Under the pieces are notes generated by a model. The model ran no database searches. It worked only from the letters and a program-made list of their open reading frames with translations, and had not been told where the DNA came from. Both the position numbers and the translations under genes were made by a program. Positions 31,533-43,345 of a stretch of 64,000 nt of DNA are shown here, in pieces. The first letter of the stretch is position 1. Every line of letters begins with the position of its first letter. Source of the DNA: Tenodera sinensis (Eukaryota; Arthropoda; Insecta; Mantodea; Mantidae); the NCBI GenBank assembly GCA_030765045.1, contig CM060963.1, positions 65,774,617 to 65,838,616 of the forward strand. The letters run 5' to 3'.

Positions 31533-34445
31533 CAGTGGCGACTCGTGCCTTACAAACTAGGTGAAGAAGTTCACTTAAACATGCTGAAAATACAATGCAA
31601 AGCCGGTGTCCCAGGGTCCAATATTTTTTACCAAAATTTTTGTATCCAATGGAATTGTGCGCAAAAGAAACAGTGTCTGTCAGCATTAGTGTAACATAAA
31701 ATAAGCATGCCCGACTCACCTATTTCTTGAAAACTAAGTCGATCCTCCTATTTTTTAGAGCAGCAAATCTGTCGATAATGTCATCATAAAAGGGATGACG
31801 TTCCATAAGATCAGCTAGTAGCTCTTTCTCAATGGAAATGATCGCCAAAGATGAAAGCCGTTCATGTGAAGTGGTGTTCCTTGACCAAGTCTTGATTCTC
31901 TTCAGAGAAGAAAAGCTTCTTTCAACGGATGCACTGGTTGAGGGAATTGTTAGAACCAGGGAGAAAAGTTTGTAGGTTTCCTCAAACACATCACGATTTT
32001 TCTTCAATGGGCACAGCACTTCTTGGAGTATAAAATCCTTATAGATCAAATGATCTGCGTAAAACAAGCACAGTTCATTTTTAAGGCGTTGCAGCTTGCT
32101 GAATAATTGAGGGTAACACTGTTGCAACTGGCAGAGAGCGTTTGAAGGAAAATTCATTGAATGATTTTGAAATTTTGACGAGTCGACAAGACACAGGAAC
32201 TGCAATTTCTCACAATCTTGAAAGCGAACGCTTATTTGCATCAATACGTTGTCAAGAATTTCAAAGTAAATGAGCTTAGAATTCTGGAAAGAATTGTCAG
32301 CTGATTCTCTTGCAGTACCCAGACTGGTGAGCTGTGATGCTTTGTTAAACAGTGTTTTGAAATATTCTTCATTCTGCTTTTTATTAAGTCGCTGGTATTT
32401 TGAATTTTCGTAACACAGTAGTTAATGTCGAGAGACTTTTTCTGAAGGATGTCAAACAAAATGTCCGTTAAACTGAAAATATCATCGAATACCACTGCCA
32501 GAATGGTAAACTGAAAATTGTTGATTTTGTTGAGAAACCCTTCGCTAGATGTGATTGTTGTGTCATCTGAATCTTCATCGTTTATTAAAATTTCAAACAC
32601 ACGTTTCAGCTTTGGCCAATTGTGAACCATTACATGGATGACCTTTGAGTTGGAACTCCACCTTGTCTCAGTTAATGTTGGTATTCTTTTGGTCAAAACG
32701 GAATCCAACACGTACGACCGTTTTGCCGAACAATGAAAAAATGATGGAATACCACTAACATTCGTAAAAAATATGCGACACTTAGAAACGGCTCTACAGC
32801 TTTGTTTTAAAATCAAATTTAAACGGTGAGCCAAACAATGTACAAAAATTGCTTGAGCATTATTCTTTATTCTTTTTTGAAGTCCATTGAAATGTCCTGA
32901 CATAACACTCGCTCCATTGTAACATTGTGCAACTAATTTACGTTCATAATTAAAATTTGCAAGAATATCATGCAGTAAAAGGAACAATGTTTCTGCAGAC
33001 CTGTCAGCACTCACATCATGAAATCCCAAAAATCGTTCAACCAATGTGCTCTGTGTATTCACATACCTTACAATGATAGAGCACTGAGACTGTTGGCAAA
33101 TATCTGTAGTGTCATCAACTTCAACAGAAAAAAAATCTGAGGCATTAATTTCAGCTCTAATATGGCCCTGTAAGTATTTCGAAATACATCCAATCAGCTC
33201 ATTCTGTACAGATTTAGAATCACCGCTGAATACACTTTTGATTTTACTATAGTGGTTTTGGATTTCTAATGGACTTTCAGAGATTAATACGGACACAAGC
33301 TCCTTGAAATTTCCCCGATTTAGCGAAAGCGCACTCTCATCATGACCTCTGAATGCAAGCTTTTGTTTACCTAAATACAATGCTTTAATGATCAACTGCA
33401 GAAAAAGCCTATTTAATCTCACGTTTTCATTGAAACGCACATGAAAAAGTCTGCTGTTTTCTTGAAGAGCGTCAGCCATTGTGTTTCTCTTTTTTTCAAA
33501 AGTATTTAATTGTAATTTACATTTTAAATGTTCCGCCGAATCATTGTGCTTGTGAAGGGAACGGGTTATATTAATGAAATCTGTGAATCCCTCTTTGTTC
33601 CACACGTTAGTTTTGTTGCTAAAAAGTAAACAAGGCCAACAGAATAGCAATTGCAAACTGTGACTACTGCATAACCAAGGATAATTATCGAACCAAGAGC
33701 TTTTGAATTTAATGTTATATGACTTTCCTACTTTCTTGTCCTCTCTTTTAATGCGTATATCGATGATATCGGTGGGCTGCCCAAAGTTTAAAACATCTTT
33801 CTTGTCTTCATCTTTCCACCTGGAAAATGGGGTTTCTAACAAATTGCAAACTATATCGTTCACTGGATTCATAACAAAGCACTTATATTCCGTAATTTAA
33901 ATATTAAAAGCACTGGAGTCTAGCAAACTCGCAAATTATACTGTTCACAGTTATCTAAAACACCACGTTTTAAGTTCACCACCAGCTCTTCCTCGAGGTA
34001 CATGACTACTATCTTCTAAGCGCGCGAAAACAGAAACCATTCACTCTACCGTGTTCTGTGCCTCTACCCAAGTGCAAATATTTCTTGTTTGCCTGAAACA
34101 TATGCATCCACATGTTATTTCCCCATAGTACATTGTTTCGTGACGTCATGTTGCCATGGCAACCAAGCTGTTTAGTGCAGCAGTTCCTTTCCTAATCCTG
34201 ACTGTGGCACTTGTCCTTGTGACCGATCAGAGGGTGCCCTCCCACCAATTTTCCCTGCCGACTGCCTGGCTGTAAGTTCCAAACAAAAGAAGGGTTGGTC
34301 ACTGACCCTGCTACGGCTGCTAGCAGTTGATATTTGTGACTAAACTGTTAGAATGGCAGTAATAATGCCAACATTAACAAAAATAGAATACTGCTATATT
34401 CAGGTGAAAACCTCTTCACCTGCTTCACTTGAATAGCCGCCACTG
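31533..34445 (-). mobile_element. hAT-superfamily DNA transposon
   Basis: 2913 bp, bounded by imperfect terminal inverted repeats (CAGTGGCGACT... at 31533 and ...AGCCGCCACTG ending at 34445; outer pairing CAGTGGCG[A/G]CT). The perfect 8-bp target duplication GTGTATGA is at 31525-31532 and 34446-34453. It inserted into the LINE-X RT region. Confidence 0.92.
31720..33872 (-). pseudogene. hAT transposase (ZMYM/DUF4371-like), one frameshift
   Basis: Two overlapping minus-strand frames, 33872-32241 and 32244-31720, make one transposase of about 715 residues; a single indel around 32250-32290 separates them. N-terminal: a TTF-type region (SWFDNYPWL, FCWPCLLF). Middle: SVEVDDTTD (first Asp), CYNGASVMSG, where family members usually have Asp in place of this Asn, and CLAHRLNL. 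C-terminal: hAT dimerisation block IPSTSASVERSFSSLKRIKT. The frameshift and the Asn suggest it is inactive. Confidence 0.85.
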
Positions 34446-35392
34446 GTGTATGATAGGTGTGCTGTTGTTTTCTTTCCTGTCCTGGACATTTTTTATGAAC
34501 TTATGAGCTTTGTTACCATCTGTCCTATAATCCATTTTTTCTAAGAAATTATTAAAGTGATTCCTTTTAGCAGTATTAATTTCTTTTTTTAGTGAGGCAC
34601 ATTTCTTTCGCCATATTTGTGTATCCAATATGTTTTTTGTTTGTTCAGCTGTATTTCTAGCTATATCCCTTTGCTTTTTCAGTTCTTCTAACTGGGGGTT
34701 CCAAAAGGGTTTGAAATTTTTAATTCTTCCATGAGGAATATGTTGTTTTGCGGTTTCTAGGATGACTTTATAGAAATTTTTGTTCATATGATCTGGTTGG
34801 TCATGCAGCTGTGAGTTTGTTCTTTAAATTTATGTTCTAATTCAGTTTTATATTTGTTCCAATCTGCTTTTTTGAAGTTCCAATACAGATTTGTGTGATT
34901 TTGACTGTTATTTGTATTATCTAGTTTTATATCAGCAATTACTGCTCTGTGACCAGAACTTGGATCTTCTATAACTTGTTTTTTAATTTTTGAAACAATA
35001 TCTGTTGTAGCTAACAAGAGGTCTGGGTTACCGCCTGCTCCAGAGTAATGTATGAAGGTTGTGGGATCTTCTTTACTATAAATCAGTTCAAAAGTTGTGG
35101 TATTTAAAAATTCTTCCACTATCTTCCCTGTAGAATCCACTTTTTCATAACCCCATCTTTTGAAATGGGCATTGAAATCTCCAATTACGATTGTTTTATT
35201 TAATTGGTCAATAACTGAGAGATGTGGTTCATTCCTGGGAGGATTGTAAATACTGTATAAATGTAGATGTGTTTTGTTATCCCAAAAATTTAGCGTTATT
35301 AATTCAGTTTTATCTGTGTTATTTACAGTTACATATAAAAACAGACAAGAGATAAGAAAAATGAACCCTATTTGGATTTCACTTGTTACCAA
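34446..35392 (-). pseudogene. LINE-X endonuclease end and RT N-terminal region
   Basis: Endonuclease part: YNPPRNEP, VIGDFNAHFKRWG, GNPDLLLAT and SGHRAVIADI (SDH-type block). It is followed, in another frame, by the pre-RT region (FWNPQLEELKKQRD, KKEINTAKRNHFNNFL). The N-terminal endonuclease blocks are missing, so the copy is 5'-truncated near 35395. Confidence 0.8.
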
Positions 35393-35744
35393 TTGAAAAA
35401 TATTTAAATCATCCAGTATTTAATCAAATTTACATATGTGATGCATGTAGATTAGCCCAACACTGGAAGGCAGAAGCGAAAGGTGAAGCAGAAGAAGAAG
35501 ATATGTGTCAATTAACACACAAATCACATAATATTAACACACAATACTGAGACCTAACCAAAATGCTGCATGAACAGTACCTGTTACTAATTTTGTTAAT
35601 GTGTCACTTTTAACACACAGTTATATTACTAGATAAGCTTTTGCTTAGTTGTAATTTGATAAATAAATAAAAAAAAAAACAACACACACAGTAACTTTCA
35701 TCAATCATTAACAGTCATTACACTTAATGATGAGATATTTTTTC

Positions 35745-36110
35745 AAATTTTCCACTTTTAGATTATGCCTCCTATCAGATATCTAGTACATTTTTGAGCA
35801 CTGAAAATGACCTTTCTACTTCTACTGATGTTATTGGAGCGTACTTGAGCTCAAGATTTTGTGGATCACTATTATTTGAAGCATTATTTTCACTGCTAAA
35901 AATCATTCCTATGTTCTTTTAATTGTTAAAAATTACTATTCTCTTGAAGAATGTGCTTCCATCTTTTGTTACATGGTGACCTGCATTATCTGGGATTTCT
36001 GAGAACTTTATCCACAACTTGCATTGCATTTTTCAGTGTTTTATTTCTCCCTTCAAGGCATTTAATGGAATCTGGTAGCACAGAATAGGAGCAAAGCAAA
36101 TTTAAATAAT
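35745..36110 (-). pseudogene. Remnant of a second hAT transposase (C-terminal end)
   Basis: The minus-strand reading gives KYAPITSVEVERSFSVLKN (about 35870-35780), the hAT dimerisation motif. It is preceded by decayed sequence with SIKCLEGRNKTLKNAMQVVD. Several stops and frameshifts. It is unrelated in sequence to the hAT at 31533. Confidence 0.55.
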
Positions 36111-36437
36111 GTACAACATGTCATGAACTCATGAGATGCAAATTGCCTGTATGTCAAGCATTTTAATACAATTTTTCAATAAAATGGGGTTTTCTGCTCA
36201 AAAAAATTGAAATAGGCAGTTATAGGCATTATATGTTAAAACAGGCAAAAATAGGCAACTTTATAAAAAAAAATCTCCAAGGATAGTAAGTTGAACTAAA
36301 ATTAAGTCTTTTTTATGATATCTATAGTAATTGAGAATAGGCATTTTGCCTAGTATCTGGTCTCTACTGATGACCTCTGATACATGAACAGTTTTTAATG
36401 TAATTAAATTACATGATGCTTTTCTTATTGTGTTTAG

Positions 36438-36681
36438 ATTGCAGGAAGATGAAATGAAGAAACTTGTAGAGCAACGAAAAAGAGAAAAACTGGAGGAGAA
36501 ACTTGCTCGTCAAAGAGTGAAGGACCAAATAGAACAGGATAAAATAGCTAGACGAGCAAAATTTGGCATGTCTGCTCCTCAGAGTGAAAGTGAGGAACAA
36601 GTGCAACAACCTCCTCCAGCCACACAGGAACCCCCAGCAGCTCTTCATCCTTCAAAGGACTATACTCAAACTAGGCTTCAG
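36438..36681 (+). CDS. UBXN1: UBXN1 coding exon (coiled coil and linker)
   Basis: Starts after TTGTGTTTAG (AG 36436-36437) in phase 2 and ends with CAG before GTACTT at 36682, phase 0. It encodes LQEDEMKKLVEQRKREKLEE, then LARQRVKDQIEQDKIARRAKFG, the conserved coiled-coil end of UBXN1. A Gln/Pro/Ser-rich linker follows, then YTQTRLQ, which opens the UBX domain. Phases join exactly with the exons at 2113-2364 and 41143-41323. Confidence 0.92.
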
Positions 36682-37141
36682 GTACTTCAGCTTGCGCTAT
36701 TTGTACCATATTTTCCATATGTTTCATTACTTGAGTTCATTTTGCATTCCTATCCTAGATAGGCAATGTGAAAAATGAAGCTGTCTACATTGATCAAAGA
36801 AGGATTAATTATTATGTTAGGAAAAGGTTTATTTAATAGGATAGTTGAGTTGAACATAAATAATAATAGTGCTTTTAATGTTAATTTCTTTTTAAGTGCT
36901 ATTTAGATACCTGGGCCCTGATTCACAATAATTACAATTTTCATTATAATTTTCATCACTTTTACTAGCTTATTCAGAGATAAGTAATTACAATTTTTAT
37001 GTTAACAATTTGGAAATCACAGAAAATATTATGAACATTTAAAAGTTTACAAATACAGATAAACAATTGACAAACATAGGAGGCATATTTTCGCAGTAAG
37101 TACCAATAATTTTTTAAAAAATGACACATTATTTTTCAAGT

Positions 37142-37200
37142 ACAGTAGAGCCACAGTTAACAGAGTCCCAGCTAACTGAATTTAAGGTTAACAGAGGTCC
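37142..37200. repeat. Possible pogo/Tigger-type terminal repeat
   Basis: CAGTAGAGCCACAGTTAACA followed by GTTAACAGAG resembles pogo-group inverted-repeat ends (CAGTAGA...). The opposite end was not found, so this is weak. Confidence 0.3.
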
Positions 37201-37269
37201 TGTTTTACGAAGTGTTATTAAACGTCACGGAAAATCAAGAAACTTTGCCCATATAACATGACAACTGGC

Positions 37270-37425
37270 TCAAAGATTGGCAGATGAAACAATCATATTA
37301 CGTGGAATGCAGGAGGCTTGCCCACTCAGAAATACACCGAAATACATAAAAACAATACTGCAATAGAGAAATGTGGATGTATTCATAATTAATGAAGCCA
37401 ATGTTACAATGTATATTATTACCAA
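37270..37425 (+). pseudogene. LINE endonuclease N-terminal fragment
   Basis: The plus strand encodes ITWNAGGLPTQKYTEIHK and, after a frameshift, NVDVFIINEANVT, the first two blocks of an APE-type endonuclease. It has no continuing LINE and is a short orphan piece. Confidence 0.5.
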
Positions 37426-37433
37426 ATTAAAGA

Positions 37434-37859
37434 TTGAAACATCCATGCATTATACAAAAAGAGACAAGTTGCCAATGGCATCTTAATTGGAATAAAGAAT
37501 CATATAAAACTGATGAAAATGAAATGTTTAAAACAGTGGAGCACATTGATAAATTGAATATCTGCCTGACACAACAGTTAACCCCAAAATTTATCAACGT
37601 GGTTGTCACACACAATACAGATGGCATACACAAAAAAGCCAAAGAAAAAAGCACTACTATTGGAAAGGTTAAAATAGACTCCATTTTAGCAAACACAGAA
37701 TTAATGTTATATGGTACTTACTTAAAATTAGAAAAGAACTTAAAAATCACTATATGGACAAACTTTGAAAGTATATTATACGACAAACTCAATATAATCA
37801 TGAACAATAAAACAAACAAGCTTAAAAACAAAGCAATACAGCTGAGGAAACAGACCTAA
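37434..37859 (+). pseudogene. Open segment, probably N-terminal part of a Penelope-like element
   Basis: A 141-codon open stretch with a Lys/Asn-rich product and no recognised domain. It lies just upstream of a Penelope-type RT remnant and could be its N-terminal part; this is an inference from position only. Confidence 0.3.
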
Positions 37860-38039
37860 ATAAAACCCAACAAATTGCGAAAACTACAGACAATGTCGTT
37901 AATCTTTCGACACACTTCTTTACAGAAAAAAAAATGTTTTTAAATCAAGGCCTTAAAACTTGTGCTACCTACTGACATAGTATAGATTATTCATTGTGGA
38001 TGTAAAAATAACACTGCATATGCTAAAAGACAATGAGAA

Positions 38040-38815
38040 ATGGATAGTCACAGCCAAATGTCAGGAATTATTGAAGCCGATTTCAACTTCAGGACATTTG
38101 AAGAGAAATTTTAAATTAAGACAACTGGCTTAAGAATTTAATAACAAACTGGTATTTTATTTAAAAGCAGACAAGGGCAATAAAACAGACATGATAGATA
38201 AAGATGATTACCTAAAAAGAGTGGATAAGGTTTTATAAAATCAAGAATACAAAGAAATGTCCAAGGATCCCATATAGTTCCAGTGCAGAAAAAATTAGCA
38301 AAATTATCCCAAATAATGCAAAACATAAGTTAATGCTGACTAACCCAGTGTTATCAGAATTGTATTGTTTACCAAAAATTCACAAAACTGATGGTGGTAT
38401 CAGGCCTATCATTAGTAACATAGTTGCAGCAACATATCATTTGGCTAAATGGCTTGTAAATAAATTAAATTCCATAGAAAGATTTCAGTCATTAAGCATA
38501 AAGAGCTCTTCAGAACTAGTTGAAAAATTAAAAAATGTGACTTTACATACAAATAATATTTTAGCATCTTTTGATGTTAGCTCTTTGTTTACCAGCATTC
38601 CCACAGAAAAGATACCTAAATTAATAAATCACTGGCATACCCAAGGGTACTTCACCATCAGAAATTGAAGAATACGCTCAACTCATAGAAGTATGTATAA
38701 CACAAAATTCTTTCATGTTCAGTAATAAGTTTTATCAACAAAGTTTGGCCATGGGCATTCCCTTATCACCGATGTACAACAGTACATCTGTCACCATATT
38801 TTATCAGTCTAGCAG
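38040..38815 (+). pseudogene. Penelope-like element reverse transcriptase (decayed)
   Basis: Penelope RT motifs in order across frames: LKADKGNKTDMIDKDDYLK (about 38160-38220), then LYCLPKIHKTDGGIRPIISN, AKWLVNKLN and ASFDVSSLFTSIPTEKI (38345-38600), then SLAMGIPLSPMYNS (about 38743-38785). The sequence ends before the YADD block, where a LINE-Y tail is inserted. Multiple stops and frameshifts. Confidence 0.75.
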
Positions 38816-38817
38816 CA

Positions 38818-39435
38818 ATCACAGGAAGCATTGGATGGCACTCAATTTCAGACAATCAAGGACACCATGCAACCCTGGGTGACATCTTGCAGGGATTCCA
38901 GGCAGGCAGAAGTCATTTTAGCCCGTTTGAGAATAGGTCACACACACGTCACGCATGGACACCTTTTGCATGGTAACTTGGCTCCTGTCTGTTCCACCTG
39001 TGGAGTTCAACTTTCTGTGACCCATGTCTTCCTTGATTGTCCGCAATATACTTGTGAGTGCCAGTTCTTTGACCTGAGTTACACTCTGAAGTCAATCTTA
39101 GACGATGACCCAGTAGCTGTAAATACAGTGCTGAGGTTTGTCACCAGTATTGGTTTCAGTAAGCAGGTTTAACTTGTATTTTATTTCATGGTTTTATTTT
39201 GTACTTTTAGGATGTTTTATCTTATTTTCGTATTTTAACTGCTTACCTTTTCGATCACTTTTTATGTTTCAACTGTTTTAACTTACCTTTTTAGATCAGT
39301 TTTTATGTTTTAACTTTCCTGTTTTAGCATTTTAATTCTGTGTGTTAAGCGGTGGGGAGTTTCCCTGTTCTTTATCTATTTGACTTGGGGCCCTAATGAC
39401 CTAGCTGTCAAAAGGTCCTTAATCCCTACTCACTC
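38818..39435 (+). mobile_element. LINE-Y 3' end (5'-truncated)
   Basis: Encodes the LINE-Y C-terminus (LRIGHTHVTHGHLLHG; VCSTCGVQLSVTHVFLDC; NTVLRFVTSIGFSKQV, stop 39170-39172), then a 3' UTR with CCTAATGACCTAG and a (CACT)n tail. A short duplication, GTCTAGC, is at about 38811-38817 and 39436-39442. Same family as 49007-50363. Confidence 0.75.
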
Positions 39436-39442
39436 ACTCACT

Positions 39443-40135
39443 CTGTCTAGCCAGGGTGTCATAAGAGTAAAGGAAAAATTAAAACACATTTAATACAATT
39501 GTATTTTCACCATTTTTAAAGGCTTGCCATTTTTATATTTCTCTACATTGAGGATGCAAACACTTTGCCATAATGACTATATGCACATGCACACTTTACT
39601 GAAAGGATGAGTAGACTCTAGAACATTGTCTCGCTGCCATAAACAGTGCAATCCGGGAAATACCAGCTATACATGACAGCAAATAGAATACTTAGGCTCA
39701 TATTTAAATTCTTTGAAAGTTGAATTATTATGCTTACACACACCGTTCATTATTTCAATGTATCAAATAAGCTATACTATACCCAAACTATTAAATAATT
39801 TTCACTTGCACCAAGAGTTGTAATGTAGCCTAATGCTGACATCCGGACCTATTCTAAGGCCAGATCAGGCATAAATGGAAATTATAAATAGGATACTAGA
39901 TACCTGAAATGTTTACTTTGTGTCCTGTAAACCATGGAAAGAAAAGCAAAGTATGGAGGTATTATTGAATGATTACTTCTTAAAATAAAAATGAAAACTG
40001 TGCAGAAACAAGTACTGCTTCTAACTTTAGATTTGCATTAAATATAACATGCTACTTTCAGAAGATGTTAAGATAAGTGAAGCTTATAGTCTCTGAGATA
40101 TTTGTTATAATCTTTAGAATTGCATTGCTTCACTA
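39443..40135. other. UBXN1 intron, no gene
   Basis: AT-rich. Nothing can be supported. Confidence 0.4.
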
Positions 40136-40139
40136 TTAA

Positions 40140-40734
40140 CCCTAGCATTACCAAGGGGGAGGGGGGAACTTTATGCCCACCTTCTGTAAATTTTTAAATT
40201 CTCTCTTTTAATTTTGTGATTAAAGGCATGCAGTCAATAGTTATTGTCAATCATTGTTTCTACTACTCAATTACATACTTGTTTCCTTGTTGGTGTTTTT
40301 GAGAAACAAGGAAATGTCAAGGTGGTCGTAAAGCACTGCCCCATCAGTACATTGTGATTCATGTAAAAAAGTAAAGCAATAGTTAAGCCATGTTAAATAT
40401 TACCTTAATAAACATGACAAGATGTGATACCCAATTTTAAAGTAAATTTGTTTTAAAAATTTCTCAGAAATTTTGTTACCAGTGGGGTCACCTCCGTTGG
40501 TAATATAAGCTCTGTAACAAGGATTGGCATAATATCTAATGTAATGCATAGAAAAAAAGTAATAGTTAAACAGTGTGAAATATTATCTTTATAAACATGG
40601 GAAGATATAATACCCCATTTTATAACAAATTTGTTTTAAAAATTACTCAGTCATGTTGTTACTATTGGTGGTCACAAAGTAACCCGCCCTCCTTGGCAAT
40701 CTAAGTTATGAAATAAGGCTTGGTAATGCTAGGG
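40140..40734. mobile_element. piggyBac-type MITE
   Basis: Perfect 16-bp terminal inverted repeats CCCTAGCATTACCAAG (40140-40155) and its complement (40719-40734), flanked on both sides by TTAA (40136-40139, 40735-40738). CCC ends with TTAA duplication are the piggyBac signature. 595 bp with no transposase frame, so non-autonomous. The inside has two diverged direct repeats of ~190 bp (about 40345-40510 and 40535-40700). Confidence 0.88.
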
Positions 40735-41142
40735 TTAATAACTTCAGTTTTTCATAATAACATGTTATATTTATTATAGTATAAAGTGAATTTGAGATGG
40801 TTTTCTAAATTATCTCTTGTAAAAATATTGCAGTCAGCTTAGTAAACAGTTTTTGATACAAATTTTATTTTAAAACATACAAATTTAAAAAAAGAATTAA
40901 TTTTACTAACTCAAACTGATAGGTCTTTTAGAAATCAACTTTCCAAACAATTGTATAAATTCAAAATCATGGCAAATAGATTTTATATGAATTATCATCC
41001 TCAAAAATTTAGTAATGCTGTTCTTCAGGGTAATAGAGTTTTATGTCAAGTACATCTTATTAAGCTTTTCTTTCCTTAGCCGTAGCTTGTGTTTAGTATA
41101 CATTTAACGCAATTTAATGCATTTAATTTGGTTTTTAAACAG

Positions 41143-41323
41143 ATTAGACTAACTAATGGACAAGCTTTAACACAGACTTTTGGAGCAAAAGAGCAACTTT
41201 CAGCAGTAAGACTGTACGTGGAAATGAACAGAACCGATGGGAGTGGGCCTTTTACTCTTATGACCAATTTTCCTAAGAAAGTGTTTTCAGAAGAAGATTA
41301 TGAGAAGCCTCTGGATTTGCTAG
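41143..41323 (+). CDS. UBXN1: UBXN1 coding exon (UBX domain core)
   Basis: Starts after TTTTTAAACAG (AG 41141-41142), phase 0, and ends before GTAAGG (41324), phase 1. Encodes IRLTNGQALTQTFGAKEQLS, AVRLYVEMNRTDGSGPFTLM and TNFPKKVFSEEDYEKPLDLL. This is the ubiquitin-like UBX fold with the FP-type loop (here NFPKK) that binds the p97 N domain in the family. The split glycine codon completes in the exon at 48309. Confidence 0.93.
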
Positions 41324-41789
41324 GTAAGGCTATGTTAAAACTTTTTATTTAACCTGCCATTCCTTATTTCTAATAGGACTTTCTTGGAAAACACTAAAAA
41401 ATCCTTAATTGGAATATCATATGAAATAATGTCACTGTTGTTCTCCAGGGTCTTGGGGTAACATAGAAGCCTCTGGTTCCCAGGGTTGCAGGTTCCAAAT
41501 ATTATTCCATATATTGGAGTTTTTTTTTTTTTTTTTTTGCGTAAAAACCCTTACTATGGCTTCCTTTGGAAAAGAAGTAAAGTCACTAGTTCTATGTTGT
41601 AGATTTACAGCACATAAGAGAACCTTAAACCTAATCAAGAGCCAGTGAGCAAAATTAAGCAATCTTTCATGCCCAATATAGAAGAGATGCTGAGAACTAC
41701 AGCAGTTAAAATTTAAAATAGTTTTAGCTCTCATTGCTTCAAAATAGTACGTTGCATAAAATGTGTCAATCTAGGTGGCTCAGTTCATT

Positions 41790-42075
41790 CATTACGTGTG
41801 TCCAGAATCACTGAGTCCAATGAATGATGGAACAGCTTTAAATGTTCATTTTAGGTTTTCACTGCCTTATCCTGCAACTGCAGCGTGCATAAAATATATT
41901 GTAGCACAGCTTCTTCCATTGATGGAAATGAGTGTATAAGGATGTTCCTATCACAGTTGTTGGAAGTACATTTCAGTAAAATATGTTCGAGGTCTTCCTA
42001 TTCTTTCAGGTAGAGTGGACACATTGGCAATTCTGCTAAGTGAAAAACGATATAGATATTTCCTTGTTATAGTAT
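41790..42075 (-). pseudogene. LINE ORF2 C-terminal remnant
   Basis: The minus strand reads PMCPLYLKE-stop-EDLEHILLKC (about 42030-41960), the C..C....EH...C zinc motif of a LINE C-terminus. Decayed sequence follows. Family not assigned. Confidence 0.4.
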
Positions 42076-42327
42076 TCTGGATCTTGAAGCAAAAACCTGG
42101 ACACTCATATATTTATATATCTACAGAGAGACCCAAAAAAATCCGAATTGCTGCACAGTGTTTATCCACTCCACACACAAAAACATGATAATGCAGCTGC
42201 TGTACACAAGGTCGCACGTTTTTCTCTGCTCTGAAAGTGCAGTATTGAGCTGATGTGATAACGTGTGATTGATTTATTACCAGTGTGCTTTATTATTTTG
42301 TCCTATACTTAGTCACAAAGTGTATTA

Positions 42328-42640
42328 TGGCTCAGCATTTGTTTTCTACTGCACAGTGTATTTATGATTCGTATTGTTAACTCAGCTTGCCAAGTGAAAG
42401 TGCGATTTGCAGAAAGATTTCCAGATGATCTGTGATTTCTATCTCCGAGCGAACTTAAAGCATAAAGTGTACAAGACAAACCCATACATCCTGGAAGAAT
42501 CAAAACAAAATATCTGTCTGGAAAGTGCTAGCATTTCGTGAACTATGGGGATAGTTTCCTGAAGAGGTGTCAAAAATGTATGGACAATGACTGTGGCCAG
42601 TTTCAGCAACTTCTTTAATAACATTGGTAAGTAAAGCCTT
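42328..42640 (+). pseudogene. Mariner/Tc1-like transposase, internally deleted
   Basis: The start region MAQHLFSTAQCIYDSYC resembles an N-terminal helix-turn-helix start. It is soon followed, in other frames, by VRFAERFPDDL and LKHKVYKTNPYILEESKQNI, a C-terminal motif of IS630/mariner-type transposases. The catalytic middle is missing and stops are present. Confidence 0.5.
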
Positions 42641-42661
42641 TGAGTATTTTTACTTTCTGTG

Positions 42662-42986
42662 CTGGTAAGTAGGGGAAGTATTGTAGTCCACCCAAAAATT
42701 TTATGTCAAGAGTTCACCAGAAATATATGTTTTGAGACCACCTGAATCCAAAAAAGGCATTTTTAGAAAAAGGTATGTATCTGTGTGTCTGTGGACAGCA
42801 TAACTCAAAAACGAAAAGTAGGTTAAAAACCAAAGTTGGTATTTAAATTTAATGTCTTTCAAGGATGCGACACGAAGATTTTGAAGAAAATAGCCCCACC
42901 TTAAACTACCCTTTACATGGAAAATTTTGCAAAAATTTTGATTTTCTTGAAAATGGCTCTAACGATTTTGATTAAAATGTCACATG
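42662..42986 (-). repeat. Dispersed repeat D, second copy (first half)
   Basis: Reverse-complement match to 28650-28925, interrupted at the 15-bp site TTAAAATGTCACATG by the SINE dimer. It continues at 43361. Confidence 0.65.
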
Positions 42987-43345
42987 GTAATTATTATTTA
43001 TTTATGCCAACAAACTTACTGTTGGTGTTTTTAAACACACAAGCCGTGTGTGGGCAAAGTTTAAGAGGTAGAACTGGAACTTAAAAATTCAATGCCACAA
43101 CTGGGATTTGAACCACAGACCTTCTGCTTGCCGGGCGGACGCTTTAACCACTGAGCTATTGTGACAAACTGCCAGAATGGCATTAAATTCATTACCAGGA
43201 GAAATATGAACTGGCTTGAGAATTTAATGCCATTCTGGCAGTTTGTCACAATAGCTCAGTGGTTAGAGCGTCCGCCCGGCAAGCGGAAGGTCTGTGGTTC
43301 AAATCCCAGTTGTGGCATTGAATTTTTAAGTTCCAGTGCTACCTC
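42987..43345. mobile_element. Palindromic SINE S1 dimer with 15-bp duplication
   Basis: Two S1 copies in head-to-head orientation: minus copy about 42987-43195 (tail side left), plus copy about 43210-43345 (3' part missing). Each has a tRNA-like head: ATAGCTCAGTGGTTAGAGCG A box and GGTTCAAATCCCAG B box. The anticodon stem is intact with loop CCGGCAA, but position 33 is C rather than U, so it is not a working tRNA. The whole is flanked by TTAAAATGTCACATG at 42972-42986 and 43346-43360, so it entered as one event. Arms of ~125 bp can form a long hairpin. Confidence 0.85.

Larger units (their letters stand above)
28996..35395 (-). mobile_element. LINE-X: decayed RNase H-bearing LINE, split by a hAT element
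   Basis: About 3.5 kb of LINE on the minus strand. In order: endonuclease end (35392-34784), RT N-terminal region (34787-34446), hAT insertion, RT core (31530-30453), linker, RNase H (29827-29306), and C-terminal zinc motif with the 3' end at 28996. It is truncated at the 5' end within the endonuclease. Family ends recur at 2474, 8243, 10787 and 25016. Confidence 0.85.

Noticed and set aside
43240..43315. Functional tRNA-Ala gene
   Set aside because: A cloverleaf can be drawn, but position 33 is C, the acceptor stem is imperfect, and the sequence is part of a SINE with duplicated head and retroposition duplication.
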